A DNA stretch of 26,311 nucleotides from a virus. Shown here one piece after another: positions 10,605 through 19,077 of this stretch (the first letter of the stretch is position 1; the number at the start of each line of letters is the position of its first letter). Under the pieces are notes generated by a model. It was not told the DNA's origin. It saw only the letters and a list, made by a program, of their open reading frames with translations, and ran no database searches. The stretch lies in the IMG/VR virus record IMGVR_UViG_3300006868_000090, positions 1 to 26,311 of that record, one strand, 5' to 3'. A program made the position numbers and the translations under genes.

Positions 10605-11461
10605 TGGCAAATTATACTAGAGAAAAATCAAAATACGGTGGAGTCGTAGGTAGTATTCAGCTATTTACTAGTGCTCTGCCATTAGCAAATGATCCCTTAG
10701 ATGCTCAATGGAAGTCTCAAATTCCTGCTGGTTTTTTGAGATGTGATGGATCTATTTTGAATGCTAAAGAATATCCAGAACTTGCTGCTATTCTTGGAGT
10801 TGGTGAAGCTTCTAAATTTAGAAAAGAAACTCAGGAATTGAATGAAAATCAGTTTCAACTTCCAGATCTTGGATCTAAGTATATGACTCCTGGTTTGGCT
10901 AGCGGTCAGTATGCTTCTTTGAATATTATTCAGACAGGAAAAAGTAGAGTAGGTGCTGAAGTTTCTGTTACTTCCAATGTTGGAAATAGTGTTACAATTG
11001 ATTATGCAGGAAACTTCACTGTAATTGGGCAAAGCGATGTTGCTCTTTTGGGAAACTCAAAATTTACTCCACCAAATGATGAAAAAAATACTGGTGAAGC
11101 AATTCTTGATCAGTCAAGTTTTCAAGCACATGGACATAATACAAATGCTAAAGTACTGAACTATACTGGAAATTTCAAAGTTGGTGCGGAAGGAAAAAGT
11201 GGAACTGATCTAACACCTTTTGCAGGAAACCAAATTGTTGGATCTGGAAATCCATCAAATACAACTCAATCACGACACGTACACAAAATTACTTGGCCAA
11301 ATGCTGCATCATATAATCAAAATTTCAAATTTGAATTTGATACTTTCAATGCCCCAGCAGACAATCTACAAACAACTATAAATATTGCCACTAAAACAGT
11401 TACAGAACTTCCAGAGACGGTTCAACCATTTATTTTAGTAGAGTACATAATAAAATTCTAA
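10604..11461 (+). CDS. Tail-collar domain protein, 285 aa
   Basis: This is a second collar-type protein: VVGSIQLF, then IPAGFLRCDGSILN, EYPELAAILG and FQLPDLGSKYMTPG (about residues 14-105). Sequence is well diverged from the 408-aa protein, so this is an old paralogue rather than a recent copy. HGH (11129-11137) and HVH (11276-11284) again give exactly two HxH pairs. The C-terminus is beta-rich and ends in LVEYIIKF, comparable to the hydrophobic-aromatic ends of its neighbours (CLYLIRAY, VKYIIKAY), which suggests a shared trimer tip. The start overlaps the upstream stop, with AGGG at 10593-10596 seven bases before the ATG. Confidence 0.85.
   Translation: MANYTREKSKYGGVVGSIQLFTSALPLANDPLDAQWKSQIPAGFLRCDGSILNAKEYPELAAILGVGEASKFRKETQELNENQFQLPDLGSKYMTPGLASGQYASLNIIQTGKSRVGAEVSVTSNVGNSVTIDYAGNFTVIGQSDVALLGNSKFTPPNDEKNTGEAILDQSSFQAHGHNTNAKVLNYTGNFKVGAEGKSGTDLTPFAGNQIVGSGNPSNTTQSRHVHKITWPNAASYNQNFKFEFDTFNAPADNLQTTINIATKTVTELPETVQPFILVEYIIKF
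11377..11384 (+). promoter_or_regulatory. Candidate late promoter TATAAATA
   Basis: A perfect match to the T4 late-promoter element lies inside the end of the 285-aa gene, 78 bases before the ATG of the 681-aa gene. Similar octamers also occur by chance in this AT-rich DNA (for example inside the gene at 13740-13747), so this is weak evidence. Confidence 0.3.
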
Positions 11462-11462
11462 C

Positions 11463-13508
11463 ATGGCAGAACTAATATACGACTTATATCCAGGAGAAAT
11501 GACATGGGAATTATTGGATGGATGTGCCATTTATAATTCTGGATATGGAGTTTCTGGTGCTGCTGGAACTGGAGAACTTGGTGGATTTAATACCAATACT
11601 GGAAAAGCATATTTGAGTTTTGGAACGTTCAACTCATATTCTTATGTTATTGATAGAGAGGCAAAATTTTTCTTGAATCTTGCTAGTATGGAGTATATGA
11701 TTATTGATGTAATCACTGGTAGTGATTATAATGGAGGAGAGAGACCAAATAATTTTGGAGAATCACTATATTTACAATCTATTACTGGATCTGGACAAAC
11801 ATATTTAATGGCAAATTCTGGTAAAGATGGTGGATATACATTTCCAGATGTTGATGCTGGTGGTGCGTGGACAACAAAAACAGTTTATATATCCGAAGCT
11901 GATAAGGGTGTGAAATTGTGGAGATTTTATGCATATAGTGTTGCTCAACCAGAATTTGCTGGAAGTGGAGGAATATACTCATCAAATGTAAACGCTGGCG
12001 ATAGATATGGAATCTCACGAATAAGAGTTTATGGCACTGTTCCTACTCATATTCAATACTTTAGGGGAAACGATGAAAGTGATGAAGTATCGATATTTCC
12101 TGGCGATCCTCTAGTTTTGTCTTGGAGTACTAAACTTGGAAATTTTGTTGGTGCAACTAGCGTAAGTATAAATCAAGGAATTGGTGCTGTGGCACCCATA
12201 GCGCAGGGATCTATTACTCTTGCTGTTGGTCCAACCGTTGAAACTACTTATATTTTTACTGCTGTTGGAAATACTGGAACTATAACAAAAACTCTCCTTG
12301 TGAAGATGAAAGTTCCAGATACTACTCCAGACATCTTTGCTTTTGGTGCTGTATCTGGTGCTGAACTTTCAACAGAATATACTAGTAATACTATTACAGT
12401 TGCTGGACTAGATCCTGGAATTATAGTAGTTCTTAGTGCTACAAATGGTGCTCTAACATCAGTGAATGGAGGAGCATTTAGTACTACTAATAAATCTGTT
12501 ACTAACAACGATACTGTTACTGTTAAGATGACATCATCTGGCAGTTTCAATACGCAAAAATCTACAACTGTCAGTATTGGAACAATTAGTACAACTTGGA
12601 AAATTACTACTAAATCAGCACCAGTTCAAATACCAAATACGTTTACATTTACTCCAGTAGTTGGTGCTCCAGTTCTTACATATATTGAGAGCAATGAGGT
12701 AACAATTACTGGTCTTACAACTACCGTAGATGTAACCGCACCTACTAATGGAGCAGAAAGTTCTGTGAACGGTGGAGCATACTCTACAGCAGCAAAGACA
12801 ATATCTAACGGTGGCAAACTAAAACTTAGACTTCTTACGAGTGATGTTCTTGGTGATGTTGCGACAACTGCTATTGCTGTTGGAGATGGTCCTAATGTAG
12901 GGTGGCAAGTAACTAATGTTACAACTGCGGACGGTAATCCAGATTATTTTGATTTCGATGACATTATAAATGCTTCACCGTCATCTTTAGTTGAGAGCAA
13001 TGTAATTACAATTACTGGTATTAATGTACCAACAACCGTTACTACAACTACAACAGATGGTTTGAATAATCCTTCTGGAGCAGAAATTAGAATTGATGGT
13101 GGATCTTGGCAACCAAGTCCCGCAACAATATCCAACAATCAAACACTTCAGATTAGATGGACATCTAGCGCAGATCCTGGAGCAACTGTATCAACTAATA
13201 TAACTGTAGGCACTCTAACAAATGATTGGAAGATAACCACTACAACCGCTGGTGATATCATACCAGATGATTTCTTTTTCTTTGATAAAGATAATCAACC
13301 TCCAAATACATATGTTGAGAGTAACACTGTGATCATTCAGGGTATTACTTCTCCTTCTCCAATCAATGTTGTGAACGGACAAGTTTCTATCAATAAAGGA
13401 CCTTGGATATTTACTGGATTCGTAAATAATGGAGACACACTGAAAGCAAGAGTTCTTACGCCTGGGACACTGCTAACACCAAAATCACTTTCTATAACGG
13501 TAGGATAA
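11463..13508 (+). CDS. Ig-like repeat structural protein with N-terminal beta-sandwich domain, 681 aa
   Basis: Residues 1-195 form a Gly/Tyr-rich beta-sandwich-like domain (FLNL, SDYNGGERPNN, SLYLQSITGSG, YGISRIRVYG) that resembles carbohydrate-binding or reeler-type domains of other phage appendages; this is pattern recognition only. About 196-284 is an Ig/PKD-like domain (YFRGND, WST, SINQGIG, TTYIFTA). About 285-681 are four Ig-like repeats sharing SNxVTIxGI, SVNGGxxS and a W(K/Q)(I/V)T strand. The last repeat stops at SITVG, before that W strand. The next gene (679 aa) has the same five domains in the same order. No Shine-Dalgarno is seen at the start, two bases after the upstream stop. 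The protein is probably an adhesin or fibre; no enzyme motif is present. Confidence 0.8.
   Translation: MAELIYDLYPGEMTWELLDGCAIYNSGYGVSGAAGTGELGGFNTNTGKAYLSFGTFNSYSYVIDREAKFFLNLASMEYMIIDVITGSDYNGGERPNNFGESLYLQSITGSGQTYLMANSGKDGGYTFPDVDAGGAWTTKTVYISEADKGVKLWRFYAYSVAQPEFAGSGGIYSSNVNAGDRYGISRIRVYGTVPTHIQYFRGNDESDEVSIFPGDPLVLSWSTKLGNFVGATSVSINQGIGAVAPIAQGSITLAVGPTVETTYIFTAVGNTGTITKTLLVKMKVPDTTPDIFAFGAVSGAELSTEYTSNTITVAGLDPGIIVVLSATNGALTSVNGGAFSTTNKSVTNNDTVTVKMTSSGSFNTQKSTTVSIGTISTTWKITTKSAPVQIPNTFTFTPVVGAPVLTYIESNEVTITGLTTTVDVTAPTNGAESSVNGGAYSTAAKTISNGGKLKLRLLTSDVLGDVATTAIAVGDGPNVGWQVTNVTTADGNPDYFDFDDIINASPSSLVESNVITITGINVPTTVTTTTTDGLNNPSGAEIRIDGGSWQPSPATISNNQTLQIRWTSSADPGATVSTNITVGTLTNDWKITTTTAGDIIPDDFFFFDKDNQPPNTYVESNTVIIQGITSPSPINVVNGQVSINKGPWIFTGFVNNGDTLKARVLTPGTLLTPKSLSITVG
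12316..13505 (+). repeat. Four Ig-like protein repeats (array 1)
   Basis: Approximate units are 12316-12630, 12631-12936, 12937-13260 and 13261-13505. Each begins near (I/N)P-x-x-F-x-F, carries SNxVTIxGI and a V-N/D-G-G turn, and ends near V(S/T)(I/V)G followed by a W strand. The fourth unit ends at SITVG and lacks the W strand. Each unit resembles its positional partner in array 2 more than its neighbours. Confidence 0.8.
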
Positions 13509-13509
13509 C

Positions 13510-15549
13510 ATGCCAGCATACGTTACGGGTTATTACTATAGATACGGAAACACAAGTGATTGTACAACTATACCAGCTTGGATTCCTGGTGTCTCATCAG
13601 CAGATGTCAATGATGGCACTAGAGATCAGATAAGTAACGCTTATTTCTCTCTTTTTGGAAGATATGGAGAATCGCCCTATCTTGAACAATGGCTTGCTGA
13701 TTGGATTTATGGAAGTGCTCCAACTGTTTACGGGTCAATTATAAATATGATTCGTGCTGGTGGAGATTCTAATCAAGGTGGCAGTGGAGAACTTCAAGAC
13801 GTTCAAGCATATGGAAAACATACTTGGGGAGGTCAGGGTTCTTGTCCTCCTCCACCTCCAGTGTGCTCATCTCTTTCTGCAAGTTTGAGCTTGAATAAAA
13901 CAAGCATAGTAAATGATGGAATAGATAGTGCTACTCTAAGTTGGTCAATAACGGGAGATAAAATAACTTCAATATCAGTAACTTCTGTTAGCAGTCCAGG
14001 AACGAGTGGAAGCGTTACTGTAAAACCAGCATCAACAACAAGTTATTATCTAACTGTCACCAATGAATGTGGTGTTACTTATAGTGCAACCTCAGTTACT
14101 CTAAACGTAATTGATATACCCCTAACACTTACTTATTTTAGAGCAAATGATCAATGGCCAGAAACATCTGTATATCCAGATGAGGTAGTTACATTTACAT
14201 GGAGTACCCTTTTTAATGCTTCTTATAATACTGCTACTAGTGCTAGTATAAATCAAGGCATTGGACCAGTTGCAACTGGAGCAAAACAAACTACAATACC
14301 AGCTCCATCTCAAGATACTGTGTATACTATTACGATAAGTGATGGATCTGCTACATTATCCGAAAGCGTTACTGTAAAATTATTGAAATTTGATGACGAA
14401 GCAGACCCCATTTCTTTTTCTGCTGTTGAAGATGCTGAACTATCCACAGTATACGATTCTAATGTTGTCACTATTAGTGGTCTTCAAGCATCAGTATCTT
14501 GTTCGGCATCAAATGGTGCTCTAACATCTGTAAATGGTGGTGCTTTTTCTGCAGATGTAAAACAAGTTTCTGAAGGTGATACTTTACAATTGAGAATGCA
14601 ATCATCTGCTAGTTTTAATACTCAAAAAACAACAACTGTTAGTTTGGGTGAAGTCAATAACACATGGAAAATACGAACAAAAACTGCTCCACAGCAAATT
14701 CCAAACAATTTTGATTTCAATGATGTTGAAGACGCTCCTCTACTTTCATATATTGAAAGCAATTCTGTAGTAATTTCTGGAATTACCGAACCAGTTTTGG
14801 TAACAACTCCATCAAATGGATTTGAAAGTTCTGTGAATGGAGGTTTATTTGATACCACACCTAAAAATATTACTAATGGTCAAACTCTAAAACTTAGGGT
14901 TCTTACTAGTAATGTTTTGGGGGACACACAAACTACAGGAGTGCTTGTTGGGGATTCACCTCTTGTTGATTGGAATGTCGTAAATGTTTTGACAGCAGAT
15001 AACAATCCAAATTATTTTGATTTTCTTGATAAAATAAATCAAATACCAAATTCCATTGTTGAAAGTGACGTATTGACTATTGAAGGAATCAATGTACCAA
15101 CACCAGTAACAGTTACTAATGGAGCTGAGTTTAGAATCAATGGTGGAGCATGGACTACAACTGGAAATATAAATGTCAACCAGACTTTACAACTTAGAAT
15201 TCTTTCTAGTCCAAATTTTGGGGAGTCTGTTTCTACATCCGTGACAGTTGGTAATCTTACTGATTTGTGGACAGTTTTTAGTACTACATTTGGTGATACA
15301 ATTCCAGATGCTTTCTATTTTGCTGATAGAGATAACCAACCACCAAATACTTATGTTTTGAGTAATACAGTTTTGATAAGTGGTATCACAGCACCAGCTC
15401 CCGTTTCTGTCACTGGTGGACAATGTTCTATAAATGGAAACGGATGGATTATCAGTGGTTCAATAAATAATGGAGACACTCTAAGACTCAGAATTTTGAG
15501 TAGCAGTAGTCTAAACACGGCGGTTTCTGCTTCTATTTCTATCGGTTGA
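13510..15549 (+). CDS. Ig-like repeat structural protein, paralogue of the upstream gene, 679 aa
   Basis: The N-terminus (1-110) differs from its paralogue and contains AYFSLFGRYGE followed by LEQWLADW, loosely like DUF4214-type surface modules (low confidence). A proline run (CPPPPPVC) leads into an Ig-like domain (about 118-202). A second Ig-like domain (YFRAND, WST, SINQGIG, about 206-292) and four repeats (293-679) match the 681-aa protein domain by domain: NGALTSVNGGAFS, GINVP, DNQPPNTYV and others are shared. TAGGA at 13501-13505 is a usable ribosome site. The protein ends at SISIG with TGA, TCA, then the in-frame ATG of the next gene, whose first residues look like the missing last strand of repeat 4. 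Most likely a fibre or adhesin subunit. Confidence 0.8.
   Translation: MPAYVTGYYYRYGNTSDCTTIPAWIPGVSSADVNDGTRDQISNAYFSLFGRYGESPYLEQWLADWIYGSAPTVYGSIINMIRAGGDSNQGGSGELQDVQAYGKHTWGGQGSCPPPPPVCSSLSASLSLNKTSIVNDGIDSATLSWSITGDKITSISVTSVSSPGTSGSVTVKPASTTSYYLTVTNECGVTYSATSVTLNVIDIPLTLTYFRANDQWPETSVYPDEVVTFTWSTLFNASYNTATSASINQGIGPVATGAKQTTIPAPSQDTVYTITISDGSATLSESVTVKLLKFDDEADPISFSAVEDAELSTVYDSNVVTISGLQASVSCSASNGALTSVNGGAFSADVKQVSEGDTLQLRMQSSASFNTQKTTTVSLGEVNNTWKIRTKTAPQQIPNNFDFNDVEDAPLLSYIESNSVVISGITEPVLVTTPSNGFESSVNGGLFDTTPKNITNGQTLKLRVLTSNVLGDTQTTGVLVGDSPLVDWNVVNVLTADNNPNYFDFLDKINQIPNSIVESDVLTIEGINVPTPVTVTNGAEFRINGGAWTTTGNINVNQTLQLRILSSPNFGESVSTSVTVGNLTDLWTVFSTTFGDTIPDAFYFADRDNQPPNTYVLSNTVLISGITAPAPVSVTGGQCSINGNGWIISGSINNGDTLRLRILSSSSLNTAVSASISIG
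14390..15546 (+). repeat. Four Ig-like protein repeats (array 2)
   Basis: Approximate units are 14390-14700, 14701-15006, 15007-15300 and 15301-15546, built like array 1. Shared signatures by position are SVNGGAFS and FNTQK(S/T)TTVS in unit 1, ESSVNGG and VLGD in unit 2, GINVPT in unit 3, and DNQPPNTYV in unit 4. Synonymous positions differ widely, so the duplication is old. Unit 4 stops before the W strand. Confidence 0.8.
15462..15469 (+). promoter_or_regulatory. Candidate late promoter AATAAATA
   Basis: This matches the NATAAATA late element inside the end of the 679-aa gene, 83 bases before the next ATG. It could be chance in AT-rich coding DNA. Confidence 0.25.
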
Positions 15550-15552
15550 TCA

Positions 15553-16818
15553 ATGGCATATACTACTAATTGGACAGTTACAACATATGCAAGTGCTGAT
15601 AACCTGCAACAGGGACACTGGTATAGTGCTAGAAATAAAAAGTTAGATGGATTATCACTAGGTACTGTGATGAGTATTTTTAGAGATAATACTGGAAACT
15701 GGGGAACTCTTGATGGCAATTTAGATTCAAGATATCCTGGATGGATTGAATGTGATGGCAGAACATTGAATGCTGCGGATTATCCAGATCTTTTTGATGT
15801 TATTGGGAACACTTATGGTGGAAATGGTGTAAGATCTCAAACTGGAAATACTAAAACATATTCTGGGTCTTTCAATCTACCAAACTATCATAATAGATTG
15901 TTGATGGGAATTGGTAATGTTGATGGCAATAAGTCTTCATCTCCTTCTGTTATTACATACGGAGGACCAAATCCAAATTCTGGCAGCACTGGTGATTCAA
16001 ATATTGTTGGATCTTATGGTGGAAACTGGTATATTGACACAGTTGATGCTCAGGGAGATCCTCCTGACGAACAAGTATATAGTGGTATTGGATCTAGTGA
16101 TGGCAAATTTTTCAAACTAGGATCTCTAACAACCACGGGACAAGATGGAATTACTGGAGAGACAACTTATACTATTACTGGAAACATTTCAGCTGCCATT
16201 GGACCAATCACAGAAGTAATTACCACTCCACCTCAACATGAACATGATGTAATTACAGCACAAGCAGACCAAATTTCTGTTGGATATGTTGCGTGGGGAA
16301 CTCCAGCCTTTTATCAGATAAGTAATGGAGAAATTGGTGCCACACTTTACTCATCAATCGGTTATAATAGTGTAGTATCACCTGGAGGAGAAGTAAATAG
16401 AAATTTCAATAATTATTGGGCTGGTGCGGTTCAAAATAATATCTCTGGACTTCCAGGTGGTGGTAACGCCTCTGCTGCTGCTGGTGTAAACAACGTTCAG
16501 GGTAATGTCGTGGTATATTCTCCAGGAACCCTACAAACACATGCCCATTATCTTTCCCAGAACGATTTTGGATCTTCTCAAAACGTATATGGATATGGTA
16601 ACACTGTTGGTGGTGGAACTGCAGCAGGTGGAATGGCAACTAATACAACTACAAACATTCAATTTACTCAAACTCAACTTGCTCTAACAGCAAATGAAGC
16701 AACATTTGAATTGAATCTCTCTAAAGTTGTAATTCCAACTCCAGCACTAACTCCAGAAACAACCATTCCAGTCATCAATAAATATCATCGTGTAAAATAC
16801 ATTATCAAAGCATATTGA
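15553..16818 (+). CDS. Tail-collar domain protein with extra N-terminal strand, 421 aa
   Basis: A collar domain begins at about residue 35: LGTVMSIFRD, then YPGWIECDGRTLN, DYPDLFDVIG, TYGGNG and FNLPNYHNRLLMG. The ~34 residues before it (WTVTTYASAD) are absent from the other two collar proteins and look like the W strand that ends each upstream Ig-like repeat. HEH (16237-16245) and HAH (16540-16548) give the same two-HxH pattern as the 408- and 285-aa proteins. The middle and C-terminus are Gly/Asn/Thr-rich, ending VKYIIKAY. The ATG is in the same frame as the upstream gene, separated only by TGA TCA, with no Shine-Dalgarno, so re-initiation or coupling is likely. A virion fibre-tip role is likely. 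Confidence 0.85.
   Translation: MAYTTNWTVTTYASADNLQQGHWYSARNKKLDGLSLGTVMSIFRDNTGNWGTLDGNLDSRYPGWIECDGRTLNAADYPDLFDVIGNTYGGNGVRSQTGNTKTYSGSFNLPNYHNRLLMGIGNVDGNKSSSPSVITYGGPNPNSGSTGDSNIVGSYGGNWYIDTVDAQGDPPDEQVYSGIGSSDGKFFKLGSLTTTGQDGITGETTYTITGNISAAIGPITEVITTPPQHEHDVITAQADQISVGYVAWGTPAFYQISNGEIGATLYSSIGYNSVVSPGGEVNRNFNNYWAGAVQNNISGLPGGGNASAAAGVNNVQGNVVVYSPGTLQTHAHYLSQNDFGSSQNVYGYGNTVGGGTAAGGMATNTTTNIQFTQTQLALTANEATFELNLSKVVIPTPALTPETTIPVINKYHRVKYIIKAY
16777..16784 (+). promoter_or_regulatory. Candidate late promoter AATAAATA
   Basis: A match to the T4-like late element lies 42 bases before the start of the first oxygenase gene, inside the end of the 421-aa gene. The distance is plausible for a late promoter; there is no other support. 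Confidence 0.35.
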
Positions 16819-16820
16819 GG
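16817..16820 (+). promoter_or_regulatory. Ribosome binding site GAGG
   Basis: GAGG overlaps the TGA stop of the collar gene and lies six bases before ATG 16827. It supports that start and is one of the clearest Shine-Dalgarno sequences in the window. Confidence 0.6.
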
Positions 16821-16826
16821 TAAATT

Positions 16827-17474
16827 ATGTCCGTGCAACCTATTCGTCCTTTGGAGTTGATGAAGGACGAAAATATTACAAAATCAGAATTTTCTGATTT
16901 TATTGGAGTTTGGGAAAATTTTGTTCCTCCAGTAGTCTGTCAAAAATTCATTGATCATTTTGAAAGTGTTCGTGCTAACTCTGCTCTTATTGATGAAGCT
17001 GAGCAGGGAGCGATTCTAGATGGAACTAATCAGTTTCCTCAGGGTAGTCTTGGTAGAAAAGATGAATCTCTGCTTATCAATTATTCTAGTCAAAGACTGA
17101 ACTACGAAGCAAATCAGTATCTTTCTGCGTGTACTTATCATTATATTGATACTTACAATCAATTGAGATCTACTAAACTAATCTCTGAAGATACTAAGAT
17201 GCAAAAAACTCCACCTGGCGGTGGGTATCATGTGTGGCACTATGAAAATAGTGGGTACGGATTTCACGCTAGAGAATTAGTGTGGATTATCTATCTAAAT
17301 GATCTTCCAGAGGGAGAAGCAGAAACTGAGTTCTTGTATCAGAAAAGAAGAATTAGACCAACTGCAGGAACTGTTGTAATTTGGCCCGCTGCTCTAACTC
17401 ATGTTCATAAAGGAAACACTGTATTTACAGAAGATAAATATATTTTGACTGGCTGGTATATCAAGGTTCCATAA
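16827..17474 (+). CDS. 2OG-Fe(II) oxygenase, prolyl-4-hydroxylase-like, HxE variant, 215 aa
   Basis: The family oxidises a substrate, often a Pro, Lys or Asp side chain, using 2-oxoglutarate, O2 and Fe(II). The core runs from residue 125 to 213: PPGGGYHVWHYEN, a hydrophobic strand (LVWIIYLND), GTVVIWPAALTHVHKGN and DKYILTGWY. Proposed iron ligands are H138, E140 (HxE instead of the usual HxD) and H194 (or H192); K204 could hold 2-oxoglutarate. HxE is rare but known in some oxygenases, so activity is plausible. It is the first gene of the operon after the tail-collar genes and overlaps the next by one base (TAATG). The substrate is unknown; a virion or host protein is possible. Confidence 0.8.
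   Translation: MSVQPIRPLELMKDENITKSEFSDFIGVWENFVPPVVCQKFIDHFESVRANSALIDEAEQGAILDGTNQFPQGSLGRKDESLLINYSSQRLNYEANQYLSACTYHYIDTYNQLRSTKLISEDTKMQKTPPGGGYHVWHYENSGYGFHARELVWIIYLNDLPEGEAETEFLYQKRRIRPTAGTVVIWPAALTHVHKGNTVFTEDKYILTGWYIKVP
17433..17440 (+). promoter_or_regulatory. Candidate late promoter GATAAATA
   Basis: A match to NATAAATA near the end of the first oxygenase gene, 33 bases before ATG 17474. Motif evidence only. Confidence 0.3.
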
Positions 17475-18430
17475 TGGCAGAATATTACTACAGACAACCT
17501 ACCGAAGACGAAGTTAGGGAGTTTTGGTCTACACATATTAGACCAAAAGAATCTATCATGGAACTGAACTTCAAAGAGAAGGCGGTTACTATTGGTAGTG
17601 TTGCTGATGGCGGTCAAACAACATTTATCGATGAGAAAGCATGGGATGACATTGTTTTGAAGTCAATCCCAGAATTTTGGCATGATCCAGGAAAAGATGA
17701 GATTGAACATCTTCTTTTATACAATAATGATCAATATTTGTGCCAAAGAAGAAGAATGAAGTATGATTTTTCTTCTAATTCTTCCTATTGGGATACTTAT
17801 AATTTCAAGGACGGATCTGTTGAGGATGTAAAGAAGATTTATGAGGTTATTCATGCTACTGTAATTATTCAAAGAGAAATTCATTCATTGGAAGTTCTTG
17901 AAGAAGCTAGAAAACTGAATCTTGAAGCACTAAACTATTATTATGACCAGAAATGGTATAAGAAGATGGATGAAATTCAAAAAATGCTTCTTTACTCTGA
18001 TTTCAGAGTATTACCTGATACACCTGTAAAATATGATGGAGAGAAAGATGATTGGGTGATTTGGAGACAGAAACTAAGAGATCTTCTTCCAAAAAACCCA
18101 AGGGAAGAATTTGCTGATAACTTTGAGATGTTCAAATTTATCCAAACATTGAAATATCCTATTGATCCACGAGTATATTTTGACAGATACCCCAATCTTG
18201 ATGTAGAATATCTTTCTACAGAGGATCAATTTGAAAAGTACGATTTCCAAGTTTCCAAAGACTTTGTTGGAAAAACACAACTAAATCTCATCAACTTCTT
18301 AGAATCATATAACACTGATTTCAGACCAATTGATTCTAAAGTGTTAGAATTGGCAAAGAAGTTAAAAATGGAAACGGTTTACACTGGACTAGATTACGAG
18401 AAATTTGTAGCTGATAATCAAACTGAGTAA
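17474..18430 (+). CDS. Probable tail-fibre assembly chaperone-like protein, 318 aa
   Basis: I do not recognise the whole protein. Residues 194-205 (WVIWRQKLRDLL), followed by Pro-rich spacing (KYPIDPRVYFDRYP), resemble the W-x-x-(Y/W)RQ-x-LRD motif of phage tail-fibre assembly chaperones, which help fibres fold or trimerise and are often encoded just after fibre genes. Position here, a few kilobases after the collar genes, fits. The N-terminal half has a beta-like start (KAVTIGSVADGGQTTFI) and a long, highly charged helical stretch (about 115-165: EARKLNLEALNYYYDQKWYKKMDEIQ). No signal peptide or membrane segment is seen. It is larger than typical chaperones of this type, so it may be a fusion or a virion protein. 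Role is inference. Confidence 0.6.
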   Translation: MAEYYYRQPTEDEVREFWSTHIRPKESIMELNFKEKAVTIGSVADGGQTTFIDEKAWDDIVLKSIPEFWHDPGKDEIEHLLLYNNDQYLCQRRRMKYDFSSNSSYWDTYNFKDGSVEDVKKIYEVIHATVIIQREIHSLEVLEEARKLNLEALNYYYDQKWYKKMDEIQKMLLYSDFRVLPDTPVKYDGEKDDWVIWRQKLRDLLPKNPREEFADNFEMFKFIQTLKYPIDPRVYFDRYPNLDVEYLSTEDQFEKYDFQVSKDFVGKTQLNLINFLESYNTDFRPIDSKVLELAKKLKMETVYTGLDYEKFVADNQTE

Positions 18431-18432
18431 TT

Positions 18433-19077
18433 ATGATTTATGAATATGATATGCTGCCAAAAGCAGTAGTGAAAAATCTTTTGGATTTTTATGAGTTTTG
18501 TGAATTTACTGACGGATCTTGGTCTGGTTCTTCAAATAGAGATTTGAAGTATAATGAACAAATTTTAGATAAAGTTCATTATCCTTCTATGGTTTCTTTG
18601 ATGAACAAATACATCTCAGAAAATCAGGGATTCAATTATCTTTTTCTTCCACGAGGACATACTCATCCCAATTTCCTTAGATACAAAGAGGGAATGCATT
18701 ATGCTTGGCATAATGACATGTGGATTTTAGATGGAATGAAAACAGATTACAGCATCACGGTATTTTTGAATGATCCTTCTGAGTATGAAGGAGGTGAACT
18801 TGTAATTACAGTCGGTGATGCTAATGTTGAATACAAATTAGAACCAGGAAAAGCAGTAATATATCACACTGGTCTCGATCATTGTGTAAAACCAGTTATC
18901 AAGGGAGAACGAAAAGTTGTTACATGGTGGTTCTGTTCTATTATTGATAATGGTAAAATGAGAGACGTTATCATGCAGTATTCTAGACTTCTGGCAGAGC
19001 TAGAGCAAGATCATCCCCTGAAACCAAAGTTTGAAACTATTCGTCATAACTTGATTAGAGAAAATGCCATCATATAA
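18433..19077 (+). CDS. PKHD-type (PiuC/YbiX-like) 2OG-Fe(II) hydroxylase, 214 aa
   Basis: The core matches PKHD-type hydroxylases: RYKEGMHYAWHNDMW, then SITVFLNDPSEYEGGELVI, LEPGKAVIYHTGLDHCVKPV and GERKVVTWWF. Iron ligands are H93, D95 and H150, and R160 is positioned to bind 2-oxoglutarate. The C-terminal helix with SRLLAEL also follows the family pattern. It starts two bases after the upstream stop and overlaps the next gene by 14 bases, so it is translated as part of the operon. All catalytic residues are present. Family assignment is strong; the substrate is unknown. Cyanophages are known to carry such genes. Confidence 0.88.
   Translation: MIYEYDMLPKAVVKNLLDFYEFCEFTDGSWSGSSNRDLKYNEQILDKVHYPSMVSLMNKYISENQGFNYLFLPRGHTHPNFLRYKEGMHYAWHNDMWILDGMKTDYSITVFLNDPSEYEGGELVITVGDANVEYKLEPGKAVIYHTGLDHCVKPVIKGERKVVTWWFCSIIDNGKMRDVIMQYSRLLAELEQDHPLKPKFETIRHNLIRENAII

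Noticed and set aside
13740-13747. TATAAATA octamer
   Set aside because: It is in the middle of the 679-aa gene with no gene start nearby; used as a caution about chance matches.
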